Part shown: positions 1 through 13,213 of the stretch, piece after piece | How positions within the stretch are numbered: the stretch's first letter is position 1 | How the letters are laid out: each line of letters starts with the position of its first letter | Source: Adiantum capillus-veneris | Taxonomy: Eukaryota; Streptophyta; Polypodiopsida; Polypodiales; Pteridaceae | Reading direction: 5' to 3' | NCBI GenBank assembly: GCA_014529385.2 | Contig: CM043967.1 | Span: 132,305,182-132,369,181 of the forward strand | DNA: 64,000 bases | Notes under the pieces: model-generated | The model's database searches: none | What the model was told of the DNA's origin: nothing | What the model saw: only the letters and a program-made list of their open reading frames with translations | Position numbers and translations under genes: made by a program

Positions 1-1045
1 CTGAGGAGCCTGATTATTGTGGGTTATAGAAACCTTTATAAGGTGGTCACTACACTTTGGTTGGGCAGATGAGGTTGTTTTTATATCCTGCTATACTCTG
101 ATTTTTCCCTGTTGGACGGTAAGCACATATGGTATTGCAGCATGGTACCCAAGAGCACACTATGGCAATTCTTGGCCTGTACGGTGGTATGGCTAGGATG
201 AACATTATTGTTTTTTTTCATTCACTAAACCAGTTGTTTCTCCAATTATAGCTCTAATTATTGCTGCGATGATTATATTTAAAAAAATGTGTGTCCTTTT
301 TCCATGGAAAACCTCATAGATTCGATAAAAGGCCTGGTTTTTAGCAGATGCCCCTTGATACTTGGATGGCTTAAGTGCAGAATTTGATAAATGATGTACA
401 AGATGAAGGATAAATTAGGGGATCATTCACTATGATAGGTATCTAACCTAGTTACAAGATCAACCGAACTAATGATATTTTTTTGACTATAAATGAAACC
501 TTTTTTGTAGCTTTCAAATAAAAAGGGGGGATTCCGACACTTGGATTAGAAGGAGTGATGACCTTCTAATCAAAATGATAGTCTTTTTTAAGAAACTTTG
601 GAAACTAAGAGAAAATATTTTTTATAGAAAATAAACATAAAAATACTTTGGACAAAATGCTTGTAAAGTTCTAAAAACTAGTTTGTAAGACGAACATGGA
701 TAACAACTGATACAGTCCACTGATACCTGTAAAACACATCCAAGGCTAAGTGAATTGTTGTCTTGTTTGGATGGATTCAGGTAAGGACACTCTCCTATCT
801 TGGAAAAGATTTTTTGGCTTTGGCAAGTTGTCCGTCTCACAAAGTACACACACACCTACTGGAAGGAAAGTTCTTATGTTATTTGTATACTGGAATGAGG
901 CTTCATTATCACAAACATTGTACAAAGATAATTCTAAGACTGAGTTGTTTGTGTACTTATCAGTTCCTCTTTTCTAAAGCCAGCTGTCTTTTGAATGTAA
1001 AAAGTTCAATTATGTCGTATTACTTATGATAGAACAACTACACAC
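1..1045 (+). repeat. 1.1-kb direct repeat, copy 1 (truncated by window start)
   Basis: This block recurs at 5943-7094 with only scattered substitutions and one deletion of about 90 bp near position 107. Shared landmarks are aaggtggtcactacactttgg, the G-run after ctttcaaa near 525 and the terminal aactacacacaca. It lies upstream of the Penelope-like body and its partner lies downstream, so the pair may be the pseudo-LTRs typical of Penelope-like elements or an older duplicated repeat. No coding capacity was recognised; small frames here are unsupported. The true left end lies outside the window. Confidence 0.85.
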
Positions 1046-1499
1046 ACATCCTAAAAATAAGGTTTTTTCATTCCTTGAAGAAATCAGGATGCTGGCTTTG
1101 CAAACTACTTCTGAAACTTAGTGCTTTGTTGGACCCACAGTCTATGATCCCTTGACTGGTTGACTGGTGTTAGGTGTAGACTATGTTTCTGGTCTCTTGC
1201 TCATGGCTATTATAGTCCTTGACTTTGTCGATTTAAGGTTTTCAGGCCCAGTCTACTGTAACTAATCCTATTGTTTATACATTTCCTTTCAAGACCAAAA
1301 CCTTTTAAAATGACAGCCTGCAGGAGTGTTAAACACGACCCCGAGCATCATAAAAAGATTCTTGAATAGATTAAGTTATACCTTAAAGACCATAGAAACA
1401 GAGATGTCTTGGCAGCTAGAACCCGACCTTTCCTTGCTAGAAAGGCTAAAGATTGTATTACCTACTACAAAAAATACTCATAACCATACTTAACTCTTT

Positions 1500-2850
1500 T
1501 TGGATGTATTGCATACCCTTGCTCTTTCACAAGAATTGGAATTGACCTCTGAGCCCCTCTCTGTGGCCACATCCCTTGTACTCAAATGTATTAGCAATTT
1601 GGATACCTCTCAACTAATATATGACTCAGATATTATGGCAGACAAGAAATTTTCTATCTTACACATGTTGTCTTTAATGATTCGGTCAGGTTCTGGCTAC
1701 CCTAGACAATGACTCCAAGGAAGGGGTAAATGTAATTCTCAGTACCAAGCCCAACTTCCCATACCCTCTATACAATACCAGCAGGAGCTTGCTCTATTTT
1801 CTTCTTCTGGGGTGGATCTTTCTAACTTTCTTAAGAAGTTATGTGGCGTCAATCCTTCTTTTATCAGTGCCCCGACCACCCCTGTTATCCCACAAACTAG
1901 TGGTATCTTTTGTAGGGATAGTGCAACGCTTGAATCCATCAAAGAATTTCACAGTACTCTTTGTTCCCTTAACGACTCCAACCTTTTGGAAATGGTGCCA
2001 AAAATCTCTCAGGTTTTCCCTTTTTTACCAGTTAGGCATATCGAAATTGAATCTTTCGGGGTGGATCATCAGCTTTGGGTCCTACCCAATAAAGATTTCT
2101 TAGCACCTATTTCTTGTGAGACTTTGGTGTACCTTGCCAATCGCCCAGCTTCCATTGTCGAGGACTACAGACTAAAAATCTTAAAAGGTGGACAACTCCT
2201 TGACAAAGGAGAACTCATCTAATCCCCCTTTAACCTCAATTTCATTGACCGTTCTAAATGCCCCTCCAATGCTGGCCTCTACATTCATACAAAAGGGAAC
2301 ATGGAGTTTTCTAAAAGCAACCCACACTTCTACACTGAATCCATTTGGAATGTTCTTAGACCTTATATTAAATGTGCCTGCAGATTTCTTGACCCCAAAG
2401 CTTCTTGTGAATCCAGGATCATGTGGTTCGATCATGCCATTTGGTTTACTCTCAACCATCTTTACCTACTCTTCCCTGAAAAGGCCATGGATTTTCACCT
2501 CTCTCTTATTTCCTCCCGGTTAGGCGGTCAAGCTAAACAGATCGTTATTGCTCAAATTGCCTTTAACATCTTTCGTGGGTTGATGTTGGATATCTTAAAG
2601 GAACTGAAATCTGATGAACATAGAATCTATCTAACTACTTATGCCAATTACAAAGGTGTAAAGATCATCACCAGCTTACTCAAGCCTTGTATTGATGAAG
2701 ATGATTCCATGCTCTTAAGAGACCCAATTCTACTCCTAACTCTTTCACTTCCTTCTTAACTCCTAACTCTTCCTCTAACGGGGGTAAATCTCGTAGCTAC
2801 ACTAGGGGTAGAGGCAGAAACTCTCCCATCAGGAACTTTTTTGAGATGTA
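1500..2850 (+). pseudogene. ORF1 of the Penelope-like element, Gag-like, broken
   Basis: One reading frame runs from the ATG at 1500 to about 2735 with only two in-frame stops (TGA at 1710, TAA at 2220). A +1-type shift near 2735 then joins a tail that ends at 2850. The protein would be about 450 residues. Its C-terminus is serine/asparagine-rich and ends in a basic SYTRGRGRNSP-like stretch, as in nucleic-acid-binding Gag or ORF1 proteins; the central part is helical-looking and hydrophobic. I recognise no named domain. Position upstream of the RT and the basic tail suggest an ORF1/Gag role in binding element RNA, which is inference. An extra ORF1 is unusual for canonical single-ORF Penelope elements. 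The low number of lesions suggests recent decay or low copy age. Confidence 0.55.
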
Positions 2851-3178
2851 ATCCTTGCTTCAATTTGTAGGGTGCTACAAGCCTCTGCGGGTGAAGGGTC
2901 CTCCACAAAGTAGCTCCAAACAAAGACTTTATCTACGTACACTGTCTTTTCCACAATGAACTTCTCGATTGGATACAACATAAAGCTCTTTTTTTTTAGT
3001 GCTTTGAGCTACTTTTTGGCAATCACAAATTGCTTGATAATGTACTCATTGGTTGGATATACCAACTACCCATAAAAAACCTAGTCTATAAAAATGATTT
3101 TTTCTTTGAGATGAGTCAGCTCATGAATGTACATGTAGGCATTTTTCTACATTTTGCAAAAACTTTGATACATATGGT
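2851..3178 (+). other. Unassigned linker between ORF1 and RT
   Basis: About 330 bp follow the ORF1 stop before the first recognisable RT motif. Fragments can be read in several frames, but no GIY-YIG, CCHH or CxC endonuclease motif is visible. It may contain the start of the RT ORF, degraded by frameshifts. Confidence 0.4.
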
Positions 3179-4800
3179 ATGCATGTTTGTACAAGTGATC
3201 TTAGCATCATTAGTAATGGTACAATACAAAGAAGCTTGGCCAAAGGACTCAATCACATACCTAACTTTCCCAAAAACCCTTATCTTGCTCTATCAACTTT
3301 ACTTAGTTGTTTATCTGACCTTGTCAGTTCTCTCCGGCTGGAGAAAACAGTCCTACCGGCCTTAACAAAATGTGTGAAGAAATATTTTTTTTCAAAAAAT
3401 CCTATAAATTTCTAAAAATTGGTTATCCTCTGATAACTCCTGGTTAACACCACCACTTGCTCTTGAATTTCATAAATTAACTAACTGATTCATCGTCGGG
3501 TTGGATAAAAGCTCTAATTGTCCCACTGTTATATGAAAAAACTTAGCTTGGAGAGCAGCTCAATTTTGAGTTTTTGGTAAGGAATTCATACAAATCAACA
3601 CCTCCATACAAACAGTCACCAATAATATCTCAAGACATTTAGAAAATTTAGGCTATACCTCAAAACACTAAACTTTTGGTACTTTTTCCCATCTACAAAA
3701 TACATAAACACAAATTCAGATGGATATTTGACGCTTCGAATGACATCTACTAAAATCACCAATCACTCTATGTCTTGAACTAATATTAGCTGAGTTTGAG
3801 CTAATTTGTGCCTCTAAGCAAAAAGTCTACCACAACTTTTTACGAATACAATGCAACCCTTCCTCGATAGCAAAAAACACTATGGAGGTCTCTGATCTTA
3901 GCCTCCCTAAACTAATCTTCTATATGTTCTCAGCAGATATCACTCAGCGCTATGAAAATATTCCTCTTGAAGGTGATCTAGGCCTTAAGAATGTTCTAAC
4001 AAGGGTTATTAAAATGGAATTTTCTAATGCAAGAAATAAGAGTTTTTTTTACATATCACTTTCCAACAAACCTAGATGGATTAGAAAAACCCGCTCCAAA
4101 CATCCCTTACACTTCAACAAAGAGAAGCTTGGTGTCTACATTTCTTGGATACTTGATAACTGCACTGTTCTCTCTGGAGGACACTGTTTTAAACAATGCC
4201 TTGTGATCCCTATGGGCTTCTCCTGCTCTCCACTAATGTGTAATATCTACTTAGCCTTATTCGAATACAAATGGTTTCTCAATTCCATGGAAAATGGGGG
4301 TATAAATCTTTCCCTATCTGAACACACGTACAAATATATGGATGACGTGCTGAGCATCAATAATAGGGTATCAATAATAGGGTATTTCAGGAGGAAATCC
4401 ACCACATATATCGTGATTGCCTAAAAATTGAACCTACTTCTCTAAACAAACTCCCAACACCATATGGGGCTTTCTGTACTGCTGTACAATTCCTTAGCTT
4501 TTCTATCTCCCTTCACAATCCCTGTGTAGGAGGCTATGAACAAAAGTTTGTCTGGAAAAGAGATCTTTTGAAACTACCACCCTTGGAGTTCATTAAGAGG
4601 AATAGAAATAGACCTTGAAAAGCTGCTCTAAACACCTGCATGAGCCTGTTATATTTAATCATCTAGTCATCCTCTAGCCGCTTCCTTGCCTGGGAGGAGG
4701 TAAACATACTCATTAAAAAGTACTGTCTTAATGGCTTTAGTCTAAGAGAATTTGTCCATCAAATTCTACATTCCTTTACCCAACACAATTGGCCTGGTTA
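3179..4800 (+). pseudogene. Penelope-type reverse transcriptase, frameshifted
   Basis: The RT copies element RNA into DNA and is related to telomerase RT. Visible pieces in order: KGLNHIPNFPKN at about 3240-3280; a YKIHKHKFRWIFD segment near 3695-3735 (fingers, motif 2-like); the longest intact frame at 3882-4424 with ADITQRYENIP (catalytic Asp of motif A), a basic insert, GGHCFKQCLVIPMGFSCSP (motif B) and KYMDDVLSIN (motif C, two catalytic Asp); then a thumb-like stretch continuing to about 4800 in shifted frames (KIEPTSLNKLPTPYG and VWKRDLLKLPP). At least three frame changes and several stops make it inactive. The A-to-B distance is about 95 residues, longer than canonical Penelope RTs, suggesting an insertion-in-fingers domain. 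LTR-retrotransposon and LINE RTs were considered, but motif B with IPMG-SP followed by a YxF stretch fits Penelope better. Confidence 0.75.
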
Positions 4801-4836
4801 CACTTTGACCATAAAAAAATCATTTTTCTTATAAGG

Positions 4837-4865
4837 TAGTAGGCCCATTCATAATGGGCCTACTA
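4837..4865 (+). other. 13-bp perfect hairpin at element 3' end
   Basis: tagtaggcccatt (4837-4849) is perfectly complementary to aatgggcctacta (4853-4865) with a 3-nt loop. It lies just after the RT and 37 bp before the CA tract, so it may be a 3'-UTR structure recognised by the RT. That role is inference. Confidence 0.6.
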
Positions 4866-4900
4866 TCGACCCATTGTGTTCGGTGCTTGGGATAGGACGG

Positions 4901-5028
<128 letters not shown>

Positions 5029-5102
5029 TAGTACTAAAAAAGCCCCTAGCTTATTATTCTTTTTGACATTAAAAAGACCACACTTTAATTCAAAAAACCC
5101 CC

Positions 5103-5306
5103 CAGCATGGGACTTGGCCCATCTAGTAGGCTGGAAATATGTGTTCCTTTGAGTGGTTTCTCATCCTATAGCATTATTGGCCGTGTAAAACTCTAAAGCC
5201 ACCTCAACATGGGACTTGGCCCATCCAGTAGGCTAGAAATACATGTTCTTTTGAGTGGTTTCTCATCCTATGGCAATATTGGCCGTGAAAAACTCAAAGG
5301 CTACCT
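5103..5306 (+). repeat. Tandem duplication, 102-bp unit x2
   Basis: Unit 1 is 5103-5204 and unit 2 is 5205-5306; both begin with ca-rcatgggacttggccc and end near the ggccgtg-aaaactc stretch. A smaller echo follows (acctcccctgc-acaygggc at 5303 and 5345). Confidence 0.85.
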
Positions 5307-5942
5307 CCCCTGCTACATGGGCAGCTATGAAGGTGCCAGGGTTACCTCCCCTGCAACACGGGCGGCCTCGCTGTCTCTGAGGAAGAATCACTCCACTCAT
5401 ACCAATCTTGCTCATCACGAAGGATTGAAGACCCATGTCCCTCTTCTATATAAAGAGGTGAGGGCACATCTCTGCCCCTCACTTAGCATTGTTTGCTGTT
5501 CTGCTAAGATCGTGTTTTTGCTTTTCACTAAAATATGGAGCTTGCTACAACAATGACTCATGTTAGCCACTCGATCTTGACATATTTTCATTGCAAGTTG
5601 TATTGAATAGGAAAGAGGAAAAGGGCATTTTCTGCAAAAAAATGCTTGATATTGTTTCTGCATGTCATGCTTGTGCTCTGAGCCTGACGAGTGTCCCTGT
5701 TGGATTATGAATATGTATGGTATTTACAAACATGTATTTTCCTTCCACTGGCTCTATCGAGCTACTGGTTTAAAAACTGTGGATTCTTGTAAAATGAAAG
5801 GGGGTGTGTAACAGCCACTCTAATTTTGCATTAGGTTTTGACAACTACTACCGATGGCGTTACTCTTTTGATTGAGTATCGACTTACCCTGGTAGCAAAA
5901 GAAAGTCTGAGTACTGCTCGGTTTTTTACTGTCATTTTTCTC
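5307..5942. other. Spacer between tandem repeat and repeat copy 2
   Basis: No supported gene. It holds the TATA candidate and, near 5798-5815, a purine run (aaaatgaaagggggtg) followed by tgtaacag that looks like a polypurine tract plus LTR start. I could not find a matching LTR partner. Confidence 0.3.
5447..5482 (+). promoter_or_regulatory. Candidate TATA box with downstream hairpin
   Basis: TATATAAAG at 5447-5455 is followed by a 7-bp stem, GTGAGGG paired with CCCTCAC, at 5458-5482. The context (unique DNA between the CA tract and repeat copy 2) resembles the promoter/R region of an LTR or pseudo-LTR. No transcript evidence is visible. Confidence 0.35.
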
Positions 5943-7491
<1,549 letters not shown>

Positions 7492-8408
7492 TGCTTTTTG
7501 GTGACATCAAACTTTGTATTTACCTTTTACTCCACCTATCTTAATCTCTCTTTTGATCTTTAAAAGAAATCATTATCATTGTATACACCACTCTCTAGAC
7601 TAGGAATCTCGCGCTTGATTGTGAGAGCCAATATTGTATGTAATTTGATCCTAGAGCTATAGATGTCTGATTATGTACGCAAGGCCCAAAGTAGCTTCTT
7701 ATTGGCCATTTTTGAAAGCCCTAGGTATAAAAGTCAATAGATTTAGTTTGAATGGACATCATTCTATTGGAAAAAGAGGAACTCTATTGTACATACTATC
7801 AAGTGACTACACAACTCAAATTTGTAATCAACTTCTGTCATTATTGGGTAATCCTATTTTGATTCCAAAAATTGCATTGTGTTCCTTGTCTCATTCTCTT
7901 TTATTCAAGTGTAAGCATTTCAAGTTTTATCGTGGTTTGTGACTTTATGTTTGCAAGCCTTATCTTCATTTTTGAGTGCTTAAATCATTGTTTTATGACA
8001 TTTTGACCATAGGAGAGTGTTACGAGACCTTAGGATGACCTGTTGAATGCTTCTACTGTAGTTTTTATGACCTGGTAAATGATGGATCATGATTTTGGTA
8101 CCTTGGTGGAATGCTACTAGACTTTGTAGACTTGTCTCCTTAGACCTAGTATAGCTTCCCTTGAACTTTCATGGCTATCCAAACCTGTTTAGTCATTAAA
8201 ATGGCGTGATGACCTATAGCTGTTAGAAAGGACATAGGTATATTTTTCAATCAGTGAGTTTGTGATTTTCTTAGTGAGATTGATACGTTTGCTTGTTAGG
8301 TTCACTTCTTGAGGTTGACACCCTCAAACCTTGCCCCATTCAAGTCACTTCCCTAAGTATTGACATGAGTATGTTAGTGCCAGATAGCTATGTTATAGTT
8401 TCCTAGCA
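7492..8408 (+). mobile_element. LTR, plus orientation (left boundary uncertain)
   Basis: 7671-8430 is the reverse complement of 12122-12888 with moderate divergence. Shared landmarks are the TATA region ccctaggtataaaag (about 7718-7732), attgggtaatcc and gtcacttccctaagtattgaca. The right end tcctagca is followed by TGGTGACCCGC, a possible primer-binding site, so this looks like a 5' LTR. The left end (tgctttttggtga at 7492) is a weak match to the start of the partner LTR. Confidence 0.5.
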
Positions 8409-10560
8409 TGGTGACCCGCTTACACTTGGGCTTTTTTCAACTTGTATGAAGCAGACAATAAGGAAGGTATGCCTGCAACCCGGCCAACCTTCTTATTCTT
8501 GTGTTGCAAGCAAAAATCAGCCAAATTTACGTGCAACTATGCAAAGTCAAAGGTATGAGCAGAACCGAGTCGTCTTACTTGAGCTCTACAAACACTAGAC
8601 ATATATTTTCCTCTCTATCCCTAGGCTCCCTTTTTCCAGAGTTGTTTGAAAGAGCCAAACTCAAATTTAGGTGGGCCATAAGCGCAATGGAGTACCTTCA
8701 CAAGCAAACACAAACAATTTCATATTCAGATTTTTCAAGATATAGTATGTTCACACAACCCATGTCCATAGAGTGACTATGATGCCCTCATATATCAATT
8801 CCCTAAGGCTATTGTGGTTCAAGTACGACAAGACCCTTGCACCAATGAAAATTTTCAATAGGAAAATGGATAACATTTTGAAAATCTTGTTAAGTAAAGT
8901 GAAGGTAATGGATGTGAGACCACCCAACAAACCTATGGAACACATTTGAATGTGAAATAGGTCCAAGAACCAATAGATGAAGAGCCTTACAATGCATCAA
9001 GAGATAGAGAGATAGCGGAGGCCATAAATGAAGACAATAATAAAGCCTTGGTCTTCCTTGATCCCCATTTTGACATTATCCTTTTGTGTGGGGATGCATG
9101 TTATACTTTTCATTTGGCCTTCAAGGAATCACCACATTGCGAGATGGTACTAGGGATCTAACATACCAAATTATAAATTTCAGTCTATGGTATGTAGAAT
9201 TTATTTTGAAAATCTTGGTTTATGATTTAGAAATGTTTGATCTTTTGATCAATCTTTTTTTTTGCTCGTAGCATGCTAGTTTTAACTACTGATGAAATCT
9301 TCAATCCAAGGTTGTTGTGCTAGATGCACAACTATTAGTGGTGCTCACTTTGGAGTCTACCTCTTTGGTCAATGTTGTTGATTGGTTTCAATCCATCAAC
9401 ATAGACACGGTCAAGGTTTTAATTTGAGCTTAGATGAAGAGTAAATGTTGTGTCTTTTTTTATCATTGTTTAGGTATTGTGTCTTCTATGAATATCAAAT
9501 AAATTAAGTTTTTGGTGTAAATAGTTCTCATTCGAGCCTTGTTGGACTGAGCATTGAGTGCAAGTATTGCTACCTTATAAATTCTATGCATGGGTATCAT
9601 GGGAATGTCTACATCCTTGTATGTTATATATTTTGCAATTTTGATGCAACATGACATCATCCTCTGCCTAATCTTGTAGGCCCATTCAGAAACTTATGGC
9701 TGCCCTAGAAGCATTGACCCAAGAGAAACTCTGGGATGACATGCTAATTTTGAGCTACAAGGTGTTGAAACAGGTTGATGAGCATTCTTGTGGATGGATA
9801 GTTCTTGCAAATGCAAAGATTCTACTAGAGCTCAACTATGCTAAGGAGCATAGATCTATAAGTTTTTTTTTCTTTTTTGTAATGAGTGACAAATAATCTT
9901 TTTTTATAGTTACTCAAGGTAGGGTATTGTTTTGCAGGCTAGAAATGTGGAGATAATTTTGATGTTCATGTCAAGATCTTTAGGATGACAATGTTCCAAG
10001 ATATGATTAGTCTTATGGAGTCGCATCCCAACGTATTTGTCCTGCCACAACAAGAGGGAGGGAAAAAACTTTTAGTGCTTGCATAGAAAAATGGGTATTA
10101 ATACCTACTCCTATCAACAAGATTTTTTTTTCACACTAAAGCTACCATAATTAGGTAAGCTACCACTCATCTTTGCTTGTGACGTTGATGTGGAGTGTTA
10201 GAAAATTAATTTTTTGAAAGAGTGTATTCTCCAAAGAGTATTTTAGGCCTTGAGAAATTTTGTAGAGTGCTAATGTGAGAGTTTATGTGCACATGTCCAT
10301 TACAATTTTTTTGAGTTGGTATTGGTATTGACCTATTGAGATTGATTTTTTTAATGTCCATAACATTGTTTGAGTTGTTATTCTCGTGTTTAGATTGCCT
10401 TGTGTACTTTACTTATGAAATGATTGATATCTTTTTCATGGAAGATTGTATATTCATAATGTTATAGTGGAATGTTTACATGAAACTTGTGCCTTGTTGA
10501 AGGTTAGCCAGAGAAAGAAGCCGGTTTGAAATTGATTTTACTATGAGACAAAACTAATGG
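8409..10560. other. Unassigned internal sequence with one exon-like ORF
   Basis: This follows the plus-oriented LTR but shows no gag or pol motif. Open stretches at 8501-8776 (91 codons, plus) and 9680-9855 (plus) are the only candidates; the rest carries many stops in all frames. Confidence 0.3.
9680..9855 (+). CDS. Exon-like open frame, unknown product
   Basis: The frame reads PIQKLMAALEALTQEKLWDD and continues with VLANAKILLELNYAKEH. It is preceded by a pyrimidine/AG acceptor-like cttgtag at 9674-9680, and another acceptor-like ttttgcag lies at 9931-9938. Composition is balanced, with alternating helical segments rich in Leu, Ala and Lys, reminiscent of a helical-repeat exon. I cannot name a family. 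It may be a host gene fragment carried by a transposon or a chance ORF; no neighbouring exon could be confirmed because the sequence after the second acceptor meets stops. Confidence 0.25.
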
Positions 10561-10599
10561 ATACATAAAGTGTAAGCTCACTGGTTGCCAAGCCTCTCT

Positions 10600-11301
10600 A
10601 TCTTATTGTAATGATAACGAGAGCCACATACATAAATGTCATATTGTGGGACAGAGTTGACTCGCCTAATGCATGGAGGCTATAACAGGTTGTTAGGATG
10701 TTTGGGAAACACACTCAATCCTTATCTAGTTAAAGCTAACTCAACTACATGTCTGGCAACAAAAAGTAGAAAAAATATCCGCAAGCAAATCTTGACGATT
10801 CACCAAGTATATGAACCCCAAATGTGACCAAAATTATAGGACAAATAGACATTAACCATAGATTCTTTGTGAGAAACTTACAATGTCATGTAAAACTTTA
10901 GCGTGAAAACACAATGGAATAGATGACTTTTAAAAGCAACTATTTGTGAGAGTTTTATGGGCTCAAGAAGAAAGACGAGAATACACAATGCTCAATTGTA
11001 CATGCTCTTACTATCCAAAAAATTCATTCCACTAAGGATTTTTTTTTTCAAAATTTGGCTTTTATACTTCAACCAAAGTTTTCAAAATGTAAATGGGCTC
11101 AAATTTGGGTAGATAGAGGCTAGAGATAACATAGAAATAATTACAAACTAAAAGCTCTTGGCCTCGACTACCACTTTTACATTCTTGTAAGAATAATCAA
11201 AATTACTTTTCTAGACATGAAGGGATTTTTATATAAAAATAAAAAAGAGACTTACAAAAGTGGGCTAAAAAATGTGATGCTATGTTAGCCTCCTGCTCAC
11301 A
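10600..11301 (-). mobile_element. Possible minus-strand LTR start with polypurine tract
   Basis: On the minus strand agagggggg-aa (plus 11302-11313) is followed by TGTGAGCAGGAGGC, matching the pattern of a polypurine tract and LTR 5' end. A TATA-like tatataaaaat lies further in (plus about 11230-11240). A TTGGCAACCAG string near 10590 could be a primer-binding site. No second LTR was found, so the extent is a guess. Confidence 0.3.
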
Positions 11302-12152
11302 TTCCCCCCTCTTGTTCTGGGTTTTTTGTGACATAGCATTAGACAAAGGGTTAAGTGGTGCTTTGGCTTGCGGGCTGTGTGCTAATTTTTGAGAGCTTTG
11401 AGGGATTCATCATACTTTATTCTGAGACTCTTGTGGCCTTCTATGAGAAATTGAAGGTCAATAGGCGTTTTGAGCTCCAATACTGCATATTCGACAAATC
11501 TTGCCCTCGCAGATTATCAATGCCCGAGATGAAGATATTTGTTCTGAAGGTGAAGAAGCTGATATTGAATGATTCTTCAAAAGTCTGCATATAGTAGGAT
11601 GGAAAAAACATTACCCTTGCTTATATTCTATAAAGCACTTCATAAGGTGGCTGATCTAAAAGGTTGGAGCAAAGTCCTTGGTTGCCCTTGAGGATGGACA
11701 TCCATGGAGCATCTGTTTGCTATGCCTGATGAAATTTTACATGCATGTTAGAATCATCTTGGCTATTTTGATCAACATAATGTGAGCCACATATGGAATT
11801 TCTGAAAGACCTCAATGGCATCTATACGTTTCTTTAGCATGTAAGCCTTGCCTTTGGGTAAAGAGAGTCTGGGGTAGTTTAGCCATGTTGGATGTTTCTT
11901 TAGAATATTTTGGTGGCCACCCCAAATCCTCACTCGTACAACTGGTAGATAATTAGATCTTTCATGATCGTTAGAGGAGCTTGTGTGTACAGGATCATGT
12001 ACCTTGGATATCTCTTTAGCCAAAAAATCCTTCAGGGTGGATGCAACCCTGCATTGTCCACTACTTGGTCCTGAGCAGTCTTTCTTTAACCTTGAGGAAT
12101 TCATACTTCACTATATATGGAAGGTAATTTTGGTGTTAGCAAGTCGCCACCA
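11302..12152. other. Unassigned sequence between LTR-like segments
   Basis: Open frames at 11355-11594 (plus) and 11772-12104 (minus, 110 codons) resemble nothing I recognise. They may be decayed internal DNA of the minus-strand LTR elements on either side. Confidence 0.25.
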
Positions 12153-13056
12153 TGATGGACATCTATACCATAGCTATCTAGCACTACCATAATATGTCAA
12201 TACTTAGGGAAGTGACTCAAAGGGGTAGAGAGACTCTTTGAGGTTGTAAGTCCTCAAGAAGTGAACAAAAGCATCAACTCAACAAGAAAATCACCACTTA
12301 ATGATGAGAAAATCTACCTATGTCCTTCTCACCACTCTCGATCATCACACCATTTTGTCGGCTAAACGGACTCGAATTGTCATGAAACTTCAAGGGAAGC
12401 TTCACTAGGCCTAAAGGGGCAAGTCTACAAAGTCTAACAGGATTATGACAAGGTACATGGATCATGATATATCATGATCTAGGTCACAAAAATTGCAATA
12501 GAATAGTTTAGATAAGTTTCCCAAGGTCTAATAATACTCTACTTTGGTAAGAACATCAAAGATAGTGATTAAAGCACTAAAATATGAATATTATGCTCGT
12601 AGATGTGTAGTTGCAAACCACAACGGAATTTGCAATGCTTATACTTAATTAAAAGAACAAGGGAAGAGGATCACAATGCAAGTTTTGGAATCAAAATTGG
12701 ATTACCCCATCATTAGATATGTTGATGATTACAAGTTGGAGTTGCTTAGTCACTTGAGCGTACATACAACAAAGTTCTTCTTTGTCCAAAAGATAAGCCT
12801 CCCTTTCAAAGTAAAGTTAGTCTTTTATACCTAGGGTCTTGTAAATGGCCAATGGCCAGCTCACATGGGCCTTTACACATATCATGACATAATTACAACT
12901 TAGAGAATCGACTTGATACTCGAAAATTAGATTTACACCTATTGTAGCTATAAAAGCTCGAAAAAATAAGAGAGTACAAATACATAAAAAATATGGTGTC
13001 CAGCTAGGTCGGTGCCTGTATGCTGAAATGAGGAAACATAAAACATTCACCAAACA
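12153..13056 (-). mobile_element. LTR, minus orientation, about 900 bp
   Basis: On the minus strand it starts TGTTTGGTGAATG immediately after a purine tract (plus 13057-13068, ttcccctcttcc) and contains ccctaggTATAAAAG (plus about 12825-12840). It ends gtccatca followed by TGGTGGCGACTTGC, a possible PBS. It is the inverted partner of 7492-8408. A purine tract before it and a PBS-like string after it would be odd for a single LTR; one of the two may be fortuitous, or tandem elements recombined here. Confidence 0.5.
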
Positions 13057-13213
13057 TTCCCCTCTTCCTAGCTTGTGTTGTCCCTTGACATGACCATGAG
13101 TAATCTGGTCACTAGGGTGATGTTCAGGTTTTCCTTCAAGGTTGTTCTTTAGCTTTGAAAATGCTTTGTGTTTGACTCACACTTCCCCCTTCCTTGAGTG
13201 GTTTCTATATGTT

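Noticed and set aside
5686-5720. CTGACGAG string as a hammerhead ribozyme core, as found in some Penelope pseudo-LTRs
   Set aside because: A weak stem II can be drawn, but the conserved GAAA and the cleavage-side strand of stem III are missing.
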